Shown here piece after piece: positions 30,379 to 39,199 of a stretch of DNA of 64,000 bases (positions are counted from its first letter, which is position 1; each line of letters starts with the position of its first letter). Under the pieces are notes generated by a model that was given only the letters and a program-made list of their open reading frames with translations, was not told where the DNA came from and ran no database searches. The translations under genes and the position numbers were made by a program. The stretch is from positions 12,351,870 through 12,415,869 of the forward strand of contig OX393568.1 in assembly GCA_947652115.1 (NCBI GenBank), read 5' to 3'. This DNA comes from Blastomussa wellsi. Its lineage: Eukaryota; Cnidaria; Anthozoa; Scleractinia; Plerogyridae.

Positions 30379-31038
30379 TCAATTGCTGACTCTCGTCGAA
30401 GTGCGACGTACGGCAGGTCTACCACCGTCTTTGTATGTTGTTGTTATGGTATTGGTGGTTGTGATACCCGCGATTCTTCTTCCAGAAGCAGTTTGTTGTT
30501 GATCGTTGAGTAAAATCTGCAATTGTCTTTGTAAATCGTCTTGATCCATTCGTGTTACTCTGCGTGGAGCATCTGGTGAAGCAAGTGACGAAGGCGGTGT
30601 ACTGCTAACGTCACTTCTGTTGCGTGGTGTTTTACCAATGCTTCTCAAATATCGTCTGCTGGGTGGAGGATGTGATGGGCGTCTTGGAGTTGTTGTTTTG
30701 TAAGCTGCGGTTGTTGTTCTTCTGCCAGTGGGAGTTCGTGGAGCCGGCGAGGTGCTGCTTCCTACACCCACTGAAGTTCTTGACACATCGGACGATCGAG
30801 GTGTGGATGTACCTACACCTGGTGCTGCTGGTGCAGCTGGTGCTGGTTGTCCGATTGCTTCGGCAAGCGTTTGATTGAAAGGTGATAACTCCGAGAGGAT
30901 ATCTGAAGCATCCAAGATTTGTTGCGGATCGAGTTCGAATTGCTGCAGAATCCCCGAATCGCTACCGAGGGGTGATGTATCCATCATGGCCAGTTGAATG
31001 AGATCGGGTGAACTTCCTACTCCGATGTTGCTGGCCAT
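30379..31038 (-). CDS. Disordered Pro/Ser/Thr-rich protein
   Basis: 219 residues from MASNIGVGSSPDLIQLAMMD. After a short acidic-hydrophobic N-terminus (QQFELDPQQILDASDILSEL) it is low-complexity, rich in P, S, T and R (PRTPTGRRTTTAAYKTTTPR). A short glutamine helix (DDLQRQLQILLNDQQQT) and a basic tail follow. Function is unknown; it may be a scaffold or a DNA-binding virion protein. It overlaps the neighbour at 31,300 by 77 bases. Confidence 0.55.
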   Translation of the reverse strand: MASNIGVGSSPDLIQLAMMDTSPLGSDSGILQQFELDPQQILDASDILSELSPFNQTLAEAIGQPAPAAPAAPGVGTSTPRSSDVSRTSVGVGSSTSPAPRTPTGRRTTTAAYKTTTPRRPSHPPPSRRYLRSIGKTPRNRSDVSSTPPSSLASPDAPRRVTRMDQDDLQRQLQILLNDQQQTASGRRIAGITTTNTITTTYKDGGRPAVRRTSTRVSN

Positions 31039-31300
31039 ATTTTTTTACTGCTGGCTTTTTTGTTGTCCACGGGTGACGTTTGGCTCTCTCTTCCAACGTT
31101 TGAATTAATTCTCTGAAGTACGTCTCGTTATATGCAGTTACGATATCCCACACTTGTTCCCGCGTTTTACAGTTTTCTACTATTCGTTTCATGGTGTCGT
31201 GATCTTCTTGTATCAATTTTTCCGTGATGAATTCGTCATTGGCCATCTTGTGTAATTCTTTTCGGCACAAGTACCGAAATCTATTCCATTCACGAGTCAT
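30962..31300 (-). CDS. Small helical protein of unknown function
   Basis: 112 residues from MTREWNRFRYLCRKELHKMA. Mostly charged helix (EFITEKLIQEDHDTMKRIVE) with a basic Gln/Arg/His tail. The ATG lies inside the end of the ATPase gene (11-base overlap). No family is recognised. Confidence 0.55.
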   Translation of the reverse strand: MTREWNRFRYLCRKELHKMANDEFITEKLIQEDHDTMKRIVENCKTREQVWDIVTAYNETYFRELIQTLEERAKRHPWTTKKPAVKKYGQQHRSRKFTRSHSTGHDGYITPR

Positions 31301-31946
31301 TGTTGAACTGATAACATCGCATGTATCCTTCTTCTTTTAACAAGTGACTCATGATGCGACAATCGTCTGGGCTGGCAGGATGTAAATCTAACATCATGTA
31401 TCCAAACGGTCGATCTGTCACGCGTCTGAATCGTTCTTGTACCTCTTTCCAGCGTGTAGGAAAAGATTGAAGTAATAGATTCCGGAACCCTAATTGATCA
31501 CGAGGATTTTTGAAAGCCACGATGTAATGTACATTGCGTGAAATGCTCTTTGCGTATTTTCCAGGAGGGAACATGTCTTGACATAAGTATATTACCGTGA
31601 TGTTTCGATGATGGGAATGTTTTGTGAACAAATCCAATACGCGTTTGTCGTTTCCTCCTTCTTCCATCAAATCGTCCATCACGAGTACACCTCCTTTTGG
31701 AAACCATTTTCGTAAATCCACCGAATCGGGTATTCCTTCGTGAAACGCAATTCCTTGTTTTTTCATTTTGTTGAATCCGTCTTGCCACGCACCGTAACAA
31801 TAATGAATCCTGTCGGGAGATTTTTCGAACAGGTTTCGATTGTTTGTCAGAAGTTTGCTGGTGAACACTGTTTTTCCACATCCTGAAGGTCCGACGATCA
31901 ATATGCTGGAAGGGGTGCGAAATCTAAATGCCTCTCGTTGTTCCAT
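31290..31946 (-). CDS. DNA-packaging ATPase (FtsK/HerA, A32-type)
   Basis: 218 residues. Walker A GPSGCGKT lies at residues 19-26, Walker B GVLVMDDL at about 86-93, and a polar sensor motif IYLCQDMFPPGKYAKSISRN at about 118-137, followed by the C-terminal ATPase fold. Length and motifs match adintovirus/Polinton packaging ATPases, which translocate the genome into preformed capsids. It sits 55 bases after the protease gene. Confidence 0.92.
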   Translation of the reverse strand: MEQREAFRFRTPSSILIVGPSGCGKTVFTSKLLTNNRNLFEKSPDRIHYCYGAWQDGFNKMKKQGIAFHEGIPDSVDLRKWFPKGGVLVMDDLMEEGGNDKRVLDLFTKHSHHRNITVIYLCQDMFPPGKYAKSISRNVHYIVAFKNPRDQLGFRNLLLQSFPTRWKEVQERFRRVTDRPFGYMMLDLHPASPDDCRIMSHLLKEEGYMRCYQFNNDS

Positions 31947-32001
31947 CGTCTCACAATGAAAAAGTGCAAAAACGCGTTTGTGTTAATATATGTATTTTAT
32001 T

Positions 32002-32571
32002 TCACAACAAATCTCTTACACCGCTTCCGCGGGAGCTGATGCCATTTTGTTTAAAGGGTCTTTTGCAGACTTCGTGCCATTTCAGTTGTTTGACAATCAA
32101 AGCTTTTAACATTTGACCCACTTTGTGATCGTTGGCGACGTAATCGTGTTTCGAAAATTGATTCACAAATTCTTGCATGGTTTTTCCCCTGGCTTTGGCT
32201 TTCAAATACATCAAGGCGTAATCGCCACAACTTTGACTGAAAGGGGACTGTAAACTTTGTTTATTGTTTATCACGTATTTCCAATGTTTGTCTAACCATG
32301 CTTGTATAGGTTGTGTGGTGCGATAACTGTTCAATGGTAAAGCGTAACTGTCCATCACTTCGCACACGTTTCCTTTGGTCCATATACTTATCCAATGTCG
32401 ACCTGGTTTGTCCTGTGGATCTGTGTTGACGATGTAACCTTGTGAAATGTCTTTGCGTGGTTTCTTGGGTAAGAGATCGCAAGCTACTGTCCCGTGGAAG
32501 TAGGGTTTGAGGATGGGATCGGTTTCGGCCAAATGATCCAATTGAACGTTGTTCAAAGTGACCCTTTCCAT
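32002..32571 (-). CDS. Adenain-like cysteine protease (virion maturation)
   Basis: ATG at 32571 (MERVTLNNVQLDHLAETDPI). The catalytic triad of the C5/ULP-type fold is visible: His59 in GRHWISIW, Asp74 in EVMDSY, Gln113 and Cys115 in PFSQSCGDYAL. It should cut capsid and core precursors at Gly-Gly sites; the RGG motifs of the element's basic proteins are candidate targets. Start and upstream stop overlap as TGATG. A reverse-strand AATAAA lies just downstream. Confidence 0.9.
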   Translation of the reverse strand: MERVTLNNVQLDHLAETDPILKPYFHGTVACDLLPKKPRKDISQGYIVNTDPQDKPGRHWISIWTKGNVCEVMDSYALPLNSYRTTQPIQAWLDKHWKYVINNKQSLQSPFSQSCGDYALMYLKAKARGKTMQEFVNQFSKHDYVANDHKVGQMLKALIVKQLKWHEVCKRPFKQNGISSRGSGVRDLL

Positions 32572-33956
32572 CAACGTTGATACACGTTGTACAATACTGC
32601 TTTGTTGTCGTCGATCTCCAACAGTTCCTCAAATTCTCCGTAGAGAATGATGGTGATGTTGTTTGCGAGTGGGGTTCCAAAATTCAGGATCACTTGTACA
32701 TCACCGCTCTGCTTGGGATTCAACACTGGACTGTCCAAACATCCGTTGGCCGTGTTATCAAATACAAACAACGTACAGTTTTTGCCCTGTCCCCATTCTG
32801 CTTCCCTCACCATATTTCCTTTCTGTTTGCATAGACATCCTGTGGCTTGTAGAAATCTGAAGTAACCTCTCAAATCGCGGGTGCTGTTGTTGTGAATCAA
32901 TTCCAAGGTCTCGTAGGGATATTCTTCTCCTCTCACCAATTGACGTATGTTACTCAATGCAAACTTTTGAAAACTGAATGGATTATTTGCGTAGGTGCCA
33001 GTGAATGCAGTTGACAATACCATTCCCACGATGAGTCGGTTGGGTACTCTGTTCTGGAACAGATTGATGCATTCATAGTGTTGCTGACCTGCTTGCACGT
33101 TGAAGGTCCTTATTTCTCCTCGTACTGTGGGGTAAGTCACGGGTCTCCTGGTCTGTCTTTGTTTTTGCTCCAATTCCAGGTACACGGACGGATTGAGTCT
33201 CATTTGACAAAGGTATAGTCTCACTTTGACATCATCGCTGTTGAGTCTTACATTCACACCTAGTCCGTTCATGAACACCGTGGGAGAATTGAAATACAAC
33301 TGGATCTGCATTTGCACTCCCGGCACCAATGCTTTGCTCATGTGAAATATTTCGATGTTAGGTGTGAAGCGTAACACGTGTGTGTTACCTCCTGCATATT
33401 TGGTCAGTTCGGCTTTCATGGCTAACACTGCTTCTTTCTGGGTGGCAGACAGAGCTGTGTAATTGGCATGGGGTGTAGCGCTGTCCAGGTTGTTGGCCGT
33501 CAGGGTAGCAGCACAATCAATGGCATTGTACCACCCTTGGGGTTTCAAGATGGTTTCTCCGTCATCTCTGTCATAATTCAACAAGGTTTCCAAGTAAGCC
33601 TTGTAATGATACGTGTCGGTCTGAGGACTGATCAAAGTTGAATTGAGTTTCATGTTGATCTGCTTGAACAGAGTATGGGCAAAGTTATTGGCTGGGAACA
33701 TGTTTTCGGCAGCCACCAAATTATCTCCATTGACTTTCTTTAGACTCAATTCCAATTCGAAGTAACTGCGACTCAAATCGATGTAATCCTCTTGAGGGTC
33801 TATCTGAAATTCGACGGGGTTGATGCCTGTGGTGAACGTCTGAACAGGAACGTAACGTTTACTGGAGATGCTGACATCTGTAGGAGGTACTCGGAAGAGA
33901 TTCAATGCAGGATTTTTCACTCCGGCCGAACCGGTCAATGGGACGAGATCAGTCAT
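32571..33956 (-). CDS. Major capsid protein, hexon-like double jelly roll
   Basis: 461 residues from MTDLVPLTGSAGVKNPALNL. The N-terminal FTTGINPVEFQIDPQEDYID, central NVRLNSDDVKVRLYLCQMRL and late NITIILYGEFEELLEID segments are those of adintovirus-type capsid proteins. The length suits a double jelly roll. The capsid is presumably icosahedral with penton-like proteins from the genes at 34,437 and 35,497. Its ATG overlaps the upstream stop as ATGA. It is unrelated at sequence level to the capsid gene at 20,695, so two distinct Polinton/adintovirus lineages are in this window. Confidence 0.88.
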   Translation of the reverse strand: MTDLVPLTGSAGVKNPALNLFRVPPTDVSISSKRYVPVQTFTTGINPVEFQIDPQEDYIDLSRSYFELELSLKKVNGDNLVAAENMFPANNFAHTLFKQINMKLNSTLISPQTDTYHYKAYLETLLNYDRDDGETILKPQGWYNAIDCAATLTANNLDSATPHANYTALSATQKEAVLAMKAELTKYAGGNTHVLRFTPNIEIFHMSKALVPGVQMQIQLYFNSPTVFMNGLGVNVRLNSDDVKVRLYLCQMRLNPSVYLELEQKQRQTRRPVTYPTVRGEIRTFNVQAGQQHYECINLFQNRVPNRLIVGMVLSTAFTGTYANNPFSFQKFALSNIRQLVRGEEYPYETLELIHNNSTRDLRGYFRFLQATGCLCKQKGNMVREAEWGQGKNCTLFVFDNTANGCLDSPVLNPKQSGDVQVILNFGTPLANNITIILYGEFEELLEIDDNKAVLYNVYQR

Positions 33957-34195
33957 CTTCTTCTTCTTCGGCGTCTACGCGTTGGAATGAACGTGCCACC
34001 GCGTTGTTGCCTTTTTATAAGCCTGGACTTTGTAAACTGTTCCACCATGTCTTTCCACGGTAAGCGAGTTCGAGTGGGAAAGATGGTACCACCGCGTTGG
34101 CCAAACATAATCATCATGTCCAATGGTGAAGGAATGATGGTACCACCGCGTTGAGGTCTTATCCTTTTCACGCGTCTCGAGTAGATTGGATTCAT
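33953..34195 (-). CDS. Basic protein with three QRGGT[I/F][I/F]P repeats
   Basis: 80 residues: MNPIYSRRVKRIRPQRGGTI, then GQRGGTIFP, then QQRGGTFIP and a terminal run of eight Arg. The DNA shows the triple repeat as ggtggtacca-like boxes. It looks like a core-protein precursor with repeated processing or packaging motifs. Starts and stops on both sides overlap as ATGA. Confidence 0.7.
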   Translation of the reverse strand: MNPIYSRRVKRIRPQRGGTIIPSPLDMMIMFGQRGGTIFPTRTRLPWKDMVEQFTKSRLIKRQQRGGTFIPTRRRRRRRR

Positions 34196-34437
34196 GCTCC
34201 AAAAAGATCGTTCAATCCTCGTTTAGCTCTCTTGGTGATTTCGTTCAATACTTTTCGTTTCACAGCTCGTTTGGCACCCCTTTTCGTGCCAGCGATGGCT
34301 CCCGAAATGTTTGGTAAGCTTGTGCTTCCGCTTTTTAAACCTTTCCATCCTTCCGACGCACTTTCTTTGACGAGATCGGTGAAGAATCCACTCCCGTCTT
34401 GATCGGGATGATAACGCGTTAAACTTCCTCCTCTCAT
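34192..34437 (-). CDS. Small basic amphipathic protein (MRGG start)
   Basis: 81 residues from MRGGSLTRYHPDQDGSGFFT. An amphipathic start is followed by a Lys/Arg-rich C-terminus (TKRGAKRAVKRKVLNEITKR). A membrane-active or core protein like adenoviral pVI/pVII is possible by layout only. The upstream stop and this ATG overlap as TAATG. Confidence 0.55.
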   Translation of the reverse strand: MRGGSLTRYHPDQDGSGFFTDLVKESASEGWKGLKSGSTSLPNISGAIAGTKRGAKRAVKRKVLNEITKRAKRGLNDLFGA

Positions 34438-35507
34438 TATCGTTTGAAATGTAACGTGACGATGGTCGTGCCTTCACCCAACGTTGCCAAAGGTCCGTTT
34501 GTCTCAGCCACTTGCGTTTCGATAATGTCCAACTCTTCCTTGCGCACGGGAATATATTGAATGTGAAGCGGTTCGAAGTATGCGTTACCTTCTCCTCTTC
34601 TTTCGTAGTTGACTTCACGCAACAGATCTGTCACTTGATTTCCCACCACGGAACTCTGCGCCACATCCGAGTAGACAAACAGCGATCTCATTGACGTGCC
34701 TGCCACATTTTGATACGCCTTGTTCAAATTGATGAATCGCCAATTGCAATAAACGGACAAGAAAAGCATGGGACCATCGTTCTGGTCTCCTCGTTTATCT
34801 TCTTTTACAATCCACAATTTGAAGTCTACTGATCTATCGTATCTGTTGTATCCGGGAAAAACATCCCATTGACGTCTGTCAGAAGGTGCTTTAGGAATCT
34901 TGTCATCGGGAAATTCCATCAAAAGATTAGGTCCAAGCTGTTGTTCATCTTCACTCAACCAACCCATTTTCTTGGCAAGAAATGTATTGATCTTGAATGC
35001 GGGGAGGGCTCCTACCTTTGAAGTTCCCTCGTTTGCGATGATCAATTCGTCATTATTCCACTTGAACTTTATGTAATTGCGTTTTTCTTCTTTTTCTTCC
35101 AAGTAACTGCTTCCCAACAGTGGACCACCGTAGCCTGTTATTCTTTTCTGATCGTAAAAATTCACCATACTTTTCATGAATTCTACACCGTTGACTTTGG
35201 AGAACACATTGTTCAAATCGGTGATGTTCGATTTACTCTCACCGTAGGTGTATAGAACGGAACGACCTGTTCCCTTGTTATCTCTGATCCATTCGTACTT
35301 GAACAGGATGGTATTTGGATCATCCGTGACAGAAGGAATAGCTAGTTGGTTGTCTGGCAACGATATACTACTCAATCCCACTTTCCATCCTTCACCCAAT
35401 CGAATGGGAGTTGGTAATCGCACTTTGAAACTGTTGTTTGTATTGTTTGGAAATTCTTTGCGACTGCTGTCATTGGGTAACGTCAAGTAGAACTCTTCAG
35501 TCGTCAT
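34437..35507 (-). CDS. Penton-like capsid protein paralogue 1
   Basis: 356 residues from MTTEEFYLTLPNDSSRKEFP. The opening (EFYLTL ... FPNNTNNSFKVRLP ... GWKVGLSSISLPD) and the ending (TIVTLHFKR) are shared with the next gene upstream, so the two are tandem duplicates diverged in the middle. Position next to the hexon-like gene and the beta-rich pattern suggest a penton or other minor capsid protein; I cannot prove the fold. The ATG overlaps the upstream stop by 11 bases. Confidence 0.65.
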   Translation of the reverse strand: MTTEEFYLTLPNDSSRKEFPNNTNNSFKVRLPTPIRLGEGWKVGLSSISLPDNQLAIPSVTDDPNTILFKYEWIRDNKGTGRSVLYTYGESKSNITDLNNVFSKVNGVEFMKSMVNFYDQKRITGYGGPLLGSSYLEEKEEKRNYIKFKWNNDELIIANEGTSKVGALPAFKINTFLAKKMGWLSEDEQQLGPNLLMEFPDDKIPKAPSDRRQWDVFPGYNRYDRSVDFKLWIVKEDKRGDQNDGPMLFLSVYCNWRFINLNKAYQNVAGTSMRSLFVYSDVAQSSVVGNQVTDLLREVNYERRGEGNAYFEPLHIQYIPVRKEELDIIETQVAETNGPLATLGEGTTIVTLHFKR

Positions 35508-36528
35508 ACTTGAAATGTAATGTCACGATCGTACTTCCTTCTTCGAAGTGTACTTCTCTTCCGTCTTCCTCTTTCACGTCGATTTCGATAATGTCAATGA
35601 CTTCGTCTCGCACCGGTATATATTGCACGTTTTGCATCTCGTATCCACTTTGAGACAACGTGTAGGGAATGTCTCTCAACAAATTAGTGATCTGTACTCC
35701 CACCGTGCTGCTCTGGACGGCAGTCGAGTGAACGAAGAGAGGTCTTTGCTGATGACCGAATGCCCGTTCGTAACTTTCGTCCAAGTACGAAAACACCCAA
35801 TTGCAAAAACAACTCAATTGAAGTGCGTCGTTGTCGATTTTGTAAAATTCGTCGTTTCCTTCTATGATGTCAGTAGCGCCTGGCACCTTGTCTGTAGGAA
35901 ATTCTTTGCGTAAATTGTCTCCCAATTCGTAAACGGGATCACCATCACCATCTGTTTCTTCTTTGACCCATCCCATGTCTTTGGCCAATTGATATCCCAC
36001 GAACACTTTTGGGTAATTGTTCGAGTTGCCTCCGAAATACGTGTCGATATTATCCAATACAAATTGGTCTTTGTCAGCATACATTTGCGTGTAAAACCTC
36101 TTGAATTTCACGATGTCGTTACCATCATCGTCTTGGCCTTCTGTCTCATCTTGTCCCAATTGAGCATCAGCAATGTCAATGTTTTCTAGATTCCAATAGT
36201 ACAATCTCTTGATGGCTGTCATTAATTGCGTGCCGTTGGTGATGTTGAACTTGTTCAACACATCTTCAGTGATGAGGAGTCGTTGTTCTGTATAAACTTC
36301 ATCGTCAACATCTTCCAACAAGTCCCATTCGAACCGAAACAGAAAGGGATCCTTGATGAGGACGCGAGGTGGTGCTTTTGGTACGTGAATACTGGTCATA
36401 CCCACTTTCCATCCAGATTCCTTGAAACGCAACGGGTAAGGTAAACGATTCTTGAAGTGATGGGGTTGATTGTCGGGAAATTCCACGCGGTTCGATCGAC
36501 TGGTGAGTCTCAGATAAAATTCCCTCAT
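35497..36528 (-). CDS. Penton-like capsid protein paralogue 2
   Basis: ATG at 36528 (MREFYLRLTSRSNRVEFPDN), chosen because it forms an ATGA overlap with the integrase stop; upstream codons have no ATG. It ends TIVTLHFKYDD. It shares its N-terminal and C-terminal blocks with the gene at 34,437-35,507. An acidic central insertion (DETEGQDDDGNDIVKF) may form an exposed loop. Capsid vertex or spike is the likely role, by inference. Confidence 0.65.
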   Translation of the reverse strand: MREFYLRLTSRSNRVEFPDNQPHHFKNRLPYPLRFKESGWKVGMTSIHVPKAPPRVLIKDPFLFRFEWDLLEDVDDEVYTEQRLLITEDVLNKFNITNGTQLMTAIKRLYYWNLENIDIADAQLGQDETEGQDDDGNDIVKFKRFYTQMYADKDQFVLDNIDTYFGGNSNNYPKVFVGYQLAKDMGWVKEETDGDGDPVYELGDNLRKEFPTDKVPGATDIIEGNDEFYKIDNDALQLSCFCNWVFSYLDESYERAFGHQQRPLFVHSTAVQSSTVGVQITNLLRDIPYTLSQSGYEMQNVQYIPVRDEVIDIIEIDVKEEDGREVHFEEGSTIVTLHFKYDD

Positions 36529-37631
36529 AGCGATTCCAGAGCGGAACGTTCGATCCAACTGTTATACTTCTCTGGCCATCCTTTCCATTCAACCAACACT
36601 TTAGTACCTTTTCGTTTCAATATTCTTTCTACTCGAAACAGATCCTCGTCGTCTTGCAGGACTTTTTGCAATTCTTCCTTGTAAAATGTTCCTTTGACAG
36701 GCGTTCCGTCGTATTCGTTGATTTTGTAGGTGGTGACGGGTGGACCTGGTCTGACATCACTCACGACGAAAATTTCTTCGGTCCAGCCTGGTAAATAACT
36801 TTTCTTGAACGTACGGAATTTTTTGTTGAGTCGTACCTTATCACCCACTTTCAACAAAGTACGTCGTTTGGGTTTTTTGCCTTGCAATTTCTTGGCATAC
36901 AAATTCATCCACACTTCGTGTTCGTTCTTCTTGTTGACTTTGTTTGGGGCCATGCCGATACTTCTATGAAATGAGGCATTGTATCCCTTCACCAAAGCGG
37001 GAAGTGCAGACATGTAATTCAATGTGTTTTTGACGGTAAAATAACGATACATGCGTTCCTTGAAGGTACGATTGAATCGTTCCGCAATACTGGCTTTCGT
37101 GTCACCTGCTGTGGAAAAATGATTGATCTTCTTTCGTTTCATCAATTCAGCAAAGATCTTGTTATAAAATTCCTTTCCATCGTCGGTTTGTAAATTTTGA
37201 GGTGTGCGTCCTTTGGCGCGTTTCAGGATTTTTTCAAAAGCTTCCGTCACCGATTTTCCCGTCTTGTTTTTCACGAGTTCTATCCACGCGTATTTGGACA
37301 ACACGTCCAAAACGATCAGCAGGTAACGGTTACCTTTGTTTTGTTTGGCCAAGGTTTGCACTTCCACCAAATCAGCTACCCATTGTTGATCGATATTAAA
37401 CACCAAGACGGGAGAAGTAGTGTATCGTCTCCTTCTGGGTTTATGAAGCGTGTATCCCAATTCTCTTTCCAAGAGTTTCTTGACTCTGTTGACAGGTAAT
37501 TTCTGAGCCTTGGCAAATCGTTCAATACCTCCCAAACTACCAGGTTCGGTGGGATCGCGGTAATCTTTCAAGATGCTTTGATCGTTCCTTTTACGTTTCA
37601 AGATGCTTTGATCCTTCCTTTTACCTTTCAT
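36525..37631 (-). CDS. Retroviral-type (rve) integrase with C-terminal chromodomain
   Basis: ATG at 37631 overlaps the upstream stop (ATGAAAGGTAA). Just after the start a 10-residue repeat KRK[D/N]DQSILK occurs twice, also visible in the DNA at about 37,570-37,625. Catalytic residues are in VADLVEV, QTDDGKEF and AERFNRTF (a DDE triad with about 33 residues between the second and third). The C-terminal 38 residues are a chromodomain (VERILKRKGTKVLVEWKGW ...), which in Polintons may tether integration to chromatin. The intact enzyme explains the 6-bp target duplication. Confidence 0.93.
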   Translation of the reverse strand: MKGKRKDQSILKRKRNDQSILKDYRDPTEPGSLGGIERFAKAQKLPVNRVKKLLERELGYTLHKPRRRRYTTSPVLVFNIDQQWVADLVEVQTLAKQNKGNRYLLIVLDVLSKYAWIELVKNKTGKSVTEAFEKILKRAKGRTPQNLQTDDGKEFYNKIFAELMKRKKINHFSTAGDTKASIAERFNRTFKERMYRYFTVKNTLNYMSALPALVKGYNASFHRSIGMAPNKVNKKNEHEVWMNLYAKKLQGKKPKRRTLLKVGDKVRLNKKFRTFKKSYLPGWTEEIFVVSDVRPGPPVTTYKINEYDGTPVKGTFYKEELQKVLQDDEDLFRVERILKRKGTKVLVEWKGWPEKYNSWIERSALESL

Positions 37632-37908
37632 TGTCGACGGCTTCACGCAGTGCAAAGAAACTGCGTCTCACGATCGACAGCCGCATTCTATATATGATGT
37701 CGTACCATTCCGTTGCATGTTTCTGTTTTTTCAACCACAACACAAAGGGTACCAATCGAAATGCATTGCATGTCACGTCAACCCGGTCAAACAGGTCTAA
37801 GGGATCACATTCGATTTCATAGGGTAACTCAATGTTTTCGTCGAATCTCGACCACACTTTATCACACAAATCACACACGGTCGTCCACCTGATCTTTTCT
37901 TCCATCAT
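37621..37908 (-). CDS. Small protein at head of the late gene train
   Basis: 95 residues from MMEEKIRWTTVCDLCDKVWS. A single CDLC motif near the start, then DVTCNAFRLVPFVLWLKKQK. The family is unknown. A reverse-strand TATATAAA about 40 bases upstream makes it the first gene of the 10-kb leftward train. Confidence 0.6.
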   Translation of the reverse strand: MMEEKIRWTTVCDLCDKVWSRFDENIELPYEIECDPLDLFDRVDVTCNAFRLVPFVLWLKKQKHATEWYDIIYRMRLSIVRRSFFALREAVDNER

Positions 37909-37939
37909 CGATCCACTGCACTACTCTGTCTTCATCCGA

Positions 37940-38175
37940 TCATTTATATATGATGGGTGCGCATCACCCCGATTTTTTTGCCTTATATGGAGTGTTTGCT
38001 CTGTACAAAGGTCGATTCACAGCACCGTATAAGGAGTAGTTGACGCATCTGGAAAGTCCAAAGATCATCGCGCCACTTTGACGTGACTGGTTTTAACGAG
38101 TTTTAACGGGTTTCATCAACAGGTTTGACTGCTGGCGTCACTCGATTCTGATTGGCCGTTTGGTTTTATATAAAG
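37940..38175. promoter_or_regulatory. Divergent promoter region
   Basis: A leftward TATA (reverse-strand TATATAAA near 37,944-37,951) and a rightward TATATAAAG (near 38,167-38,175) lie back to back. An inverted CCAATCAG (CTGATTGG near 38,148-38,155) sits upstream of the rightward one. The same CCAATCAG box occurs in the terminal repeats and both array promoters. Confidence 0.7.
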
Positions 38176-38209
38176 TGGAACGATTAACAAATTGTTCATC
38201 ACTTCAAGA

Positions 38210-39199
38210 ATGGAGCAAGCAGAGATGCCGGAGATGAAGAAGGAAGAAGAACTGACTGACCAAATACAGTTTTTGCAAAGTGAACAAGGTAATTATATTC
38301 ATTATCAACCCGGTGACGCATCGCCAATTTTGACTAAAAAAACAAAAAAGTCAAACCGCGGTAAAAAGAAGAAGAAAGGAGATGAATCTCCCACACGTTA
38401 CATGTTGCCTAAAGATTTCCCACCTGCTTCCAACAAGAAGAAGAAGACAAACAAAGAACTCGTGGAAGTGATGGAAGAGGGTGAAATACCGTCGTACGAT
38501 GAAGCCATTGATTTTTTCAACAAGTTCTTTCCACAAGCAGAAGTGAATTGTCCGATTCACAACAATGTTCCACTTCAAGAAAAAACAGCAAGCAATGGAT
38601 GGAAGTACCTGGTTTGCGGTGTGGGAAGAGATGATCGTAAAGATCATTGTTTTGTCTTGGTGGACAAAAACGACGCCAAAACGTATATCGACATCGTTCG
38701 AAATACGAACACTGTGATGACTTACTACTCAAACAACCTGGATAAATTGTTGTGTTACTGCGACGAACCGACCATTCTCAGTATCTCCAATTCGCCGAAG
38801 AATCCAGATCGTCCTTACTTCCGCTGCAGACGAAACATGTGCAAATTCTTTCAATGGAGTGATTTGCTACCGAGAGGAAAAGTCTTGGCTTGGATAGAAG
38901 GAGGAAAACGTCATCATGGCAACACCCATTGGTCCAGAGATGAACAAGGTTACCCATTGAGAGGACAAGATTCTCCTTGGTATCACAAACCCACCTACAC
39001 AGATATCAATTCCATTCCTTTTGACCAGTCGTTGTGGCTCGAGTGTCAAAAAGTAAACATCGCGTTCTTGGAACAGAATCAAGAGGTGATAAGTCCTCCA
39101 GAAATAAAGGGATGTCACTATACCGAAGAGAATGAACCTGCGTTAAAGAATCAGATTTACATCAGACGTCTGATGAAGAAGCATGGACTAACAGGATGA
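38210..39199 (+). CDS. GRF-type zinc-finger protein
   Basis: 330 residues from MEQAEMPEMKKEEELTDQIQ. A lysine-rich linker (KKSNRGKKKKKGDESP) is followed by a Cys/His segment (NCPIHNNVPL ... YLVCGVG ... DHCFVLVDK) and then a GRF zinc finger at about residues 181-215 (CYCDEP ... RPYFRCRRNMCKFFQWSD). GRF fingers bind single-stranded DNA in repair and replication enzymes, so a replication role is plausible. Its stop overlaps the next ATG (ATGA), which suggests coupled expression. Confidence 0.75.
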   Translation: MEQAEMPEMKKEEELTDQIQFLQSEQGNYIHYQPGDASPILTKKTKKSNRGKKKKKGDESPTRYMLPKDFPPASNKKKKTNKELVEVMEEGEIPSYDEAIDFFNKFFPQAEVNCPIHNNVPLQEKTASNGWKYLVCGVGRDDRKDHCFVLVDKNDAKTYIDIVRNTNTVMTYYSNNLDKLLCYCDEPTILSISNSPKNPDRPYFRCRRNMCKFFQWSDLLPRGKVLAWIEGGKRHHGNTHWSRDEQGYPLRGQDSPWYHKPTYTDINSIPFDQSLWLECQKVNIAFLEQNQEVISPPEIKGCHYTEENEPALKNQIYIRRLMKKHGLTG

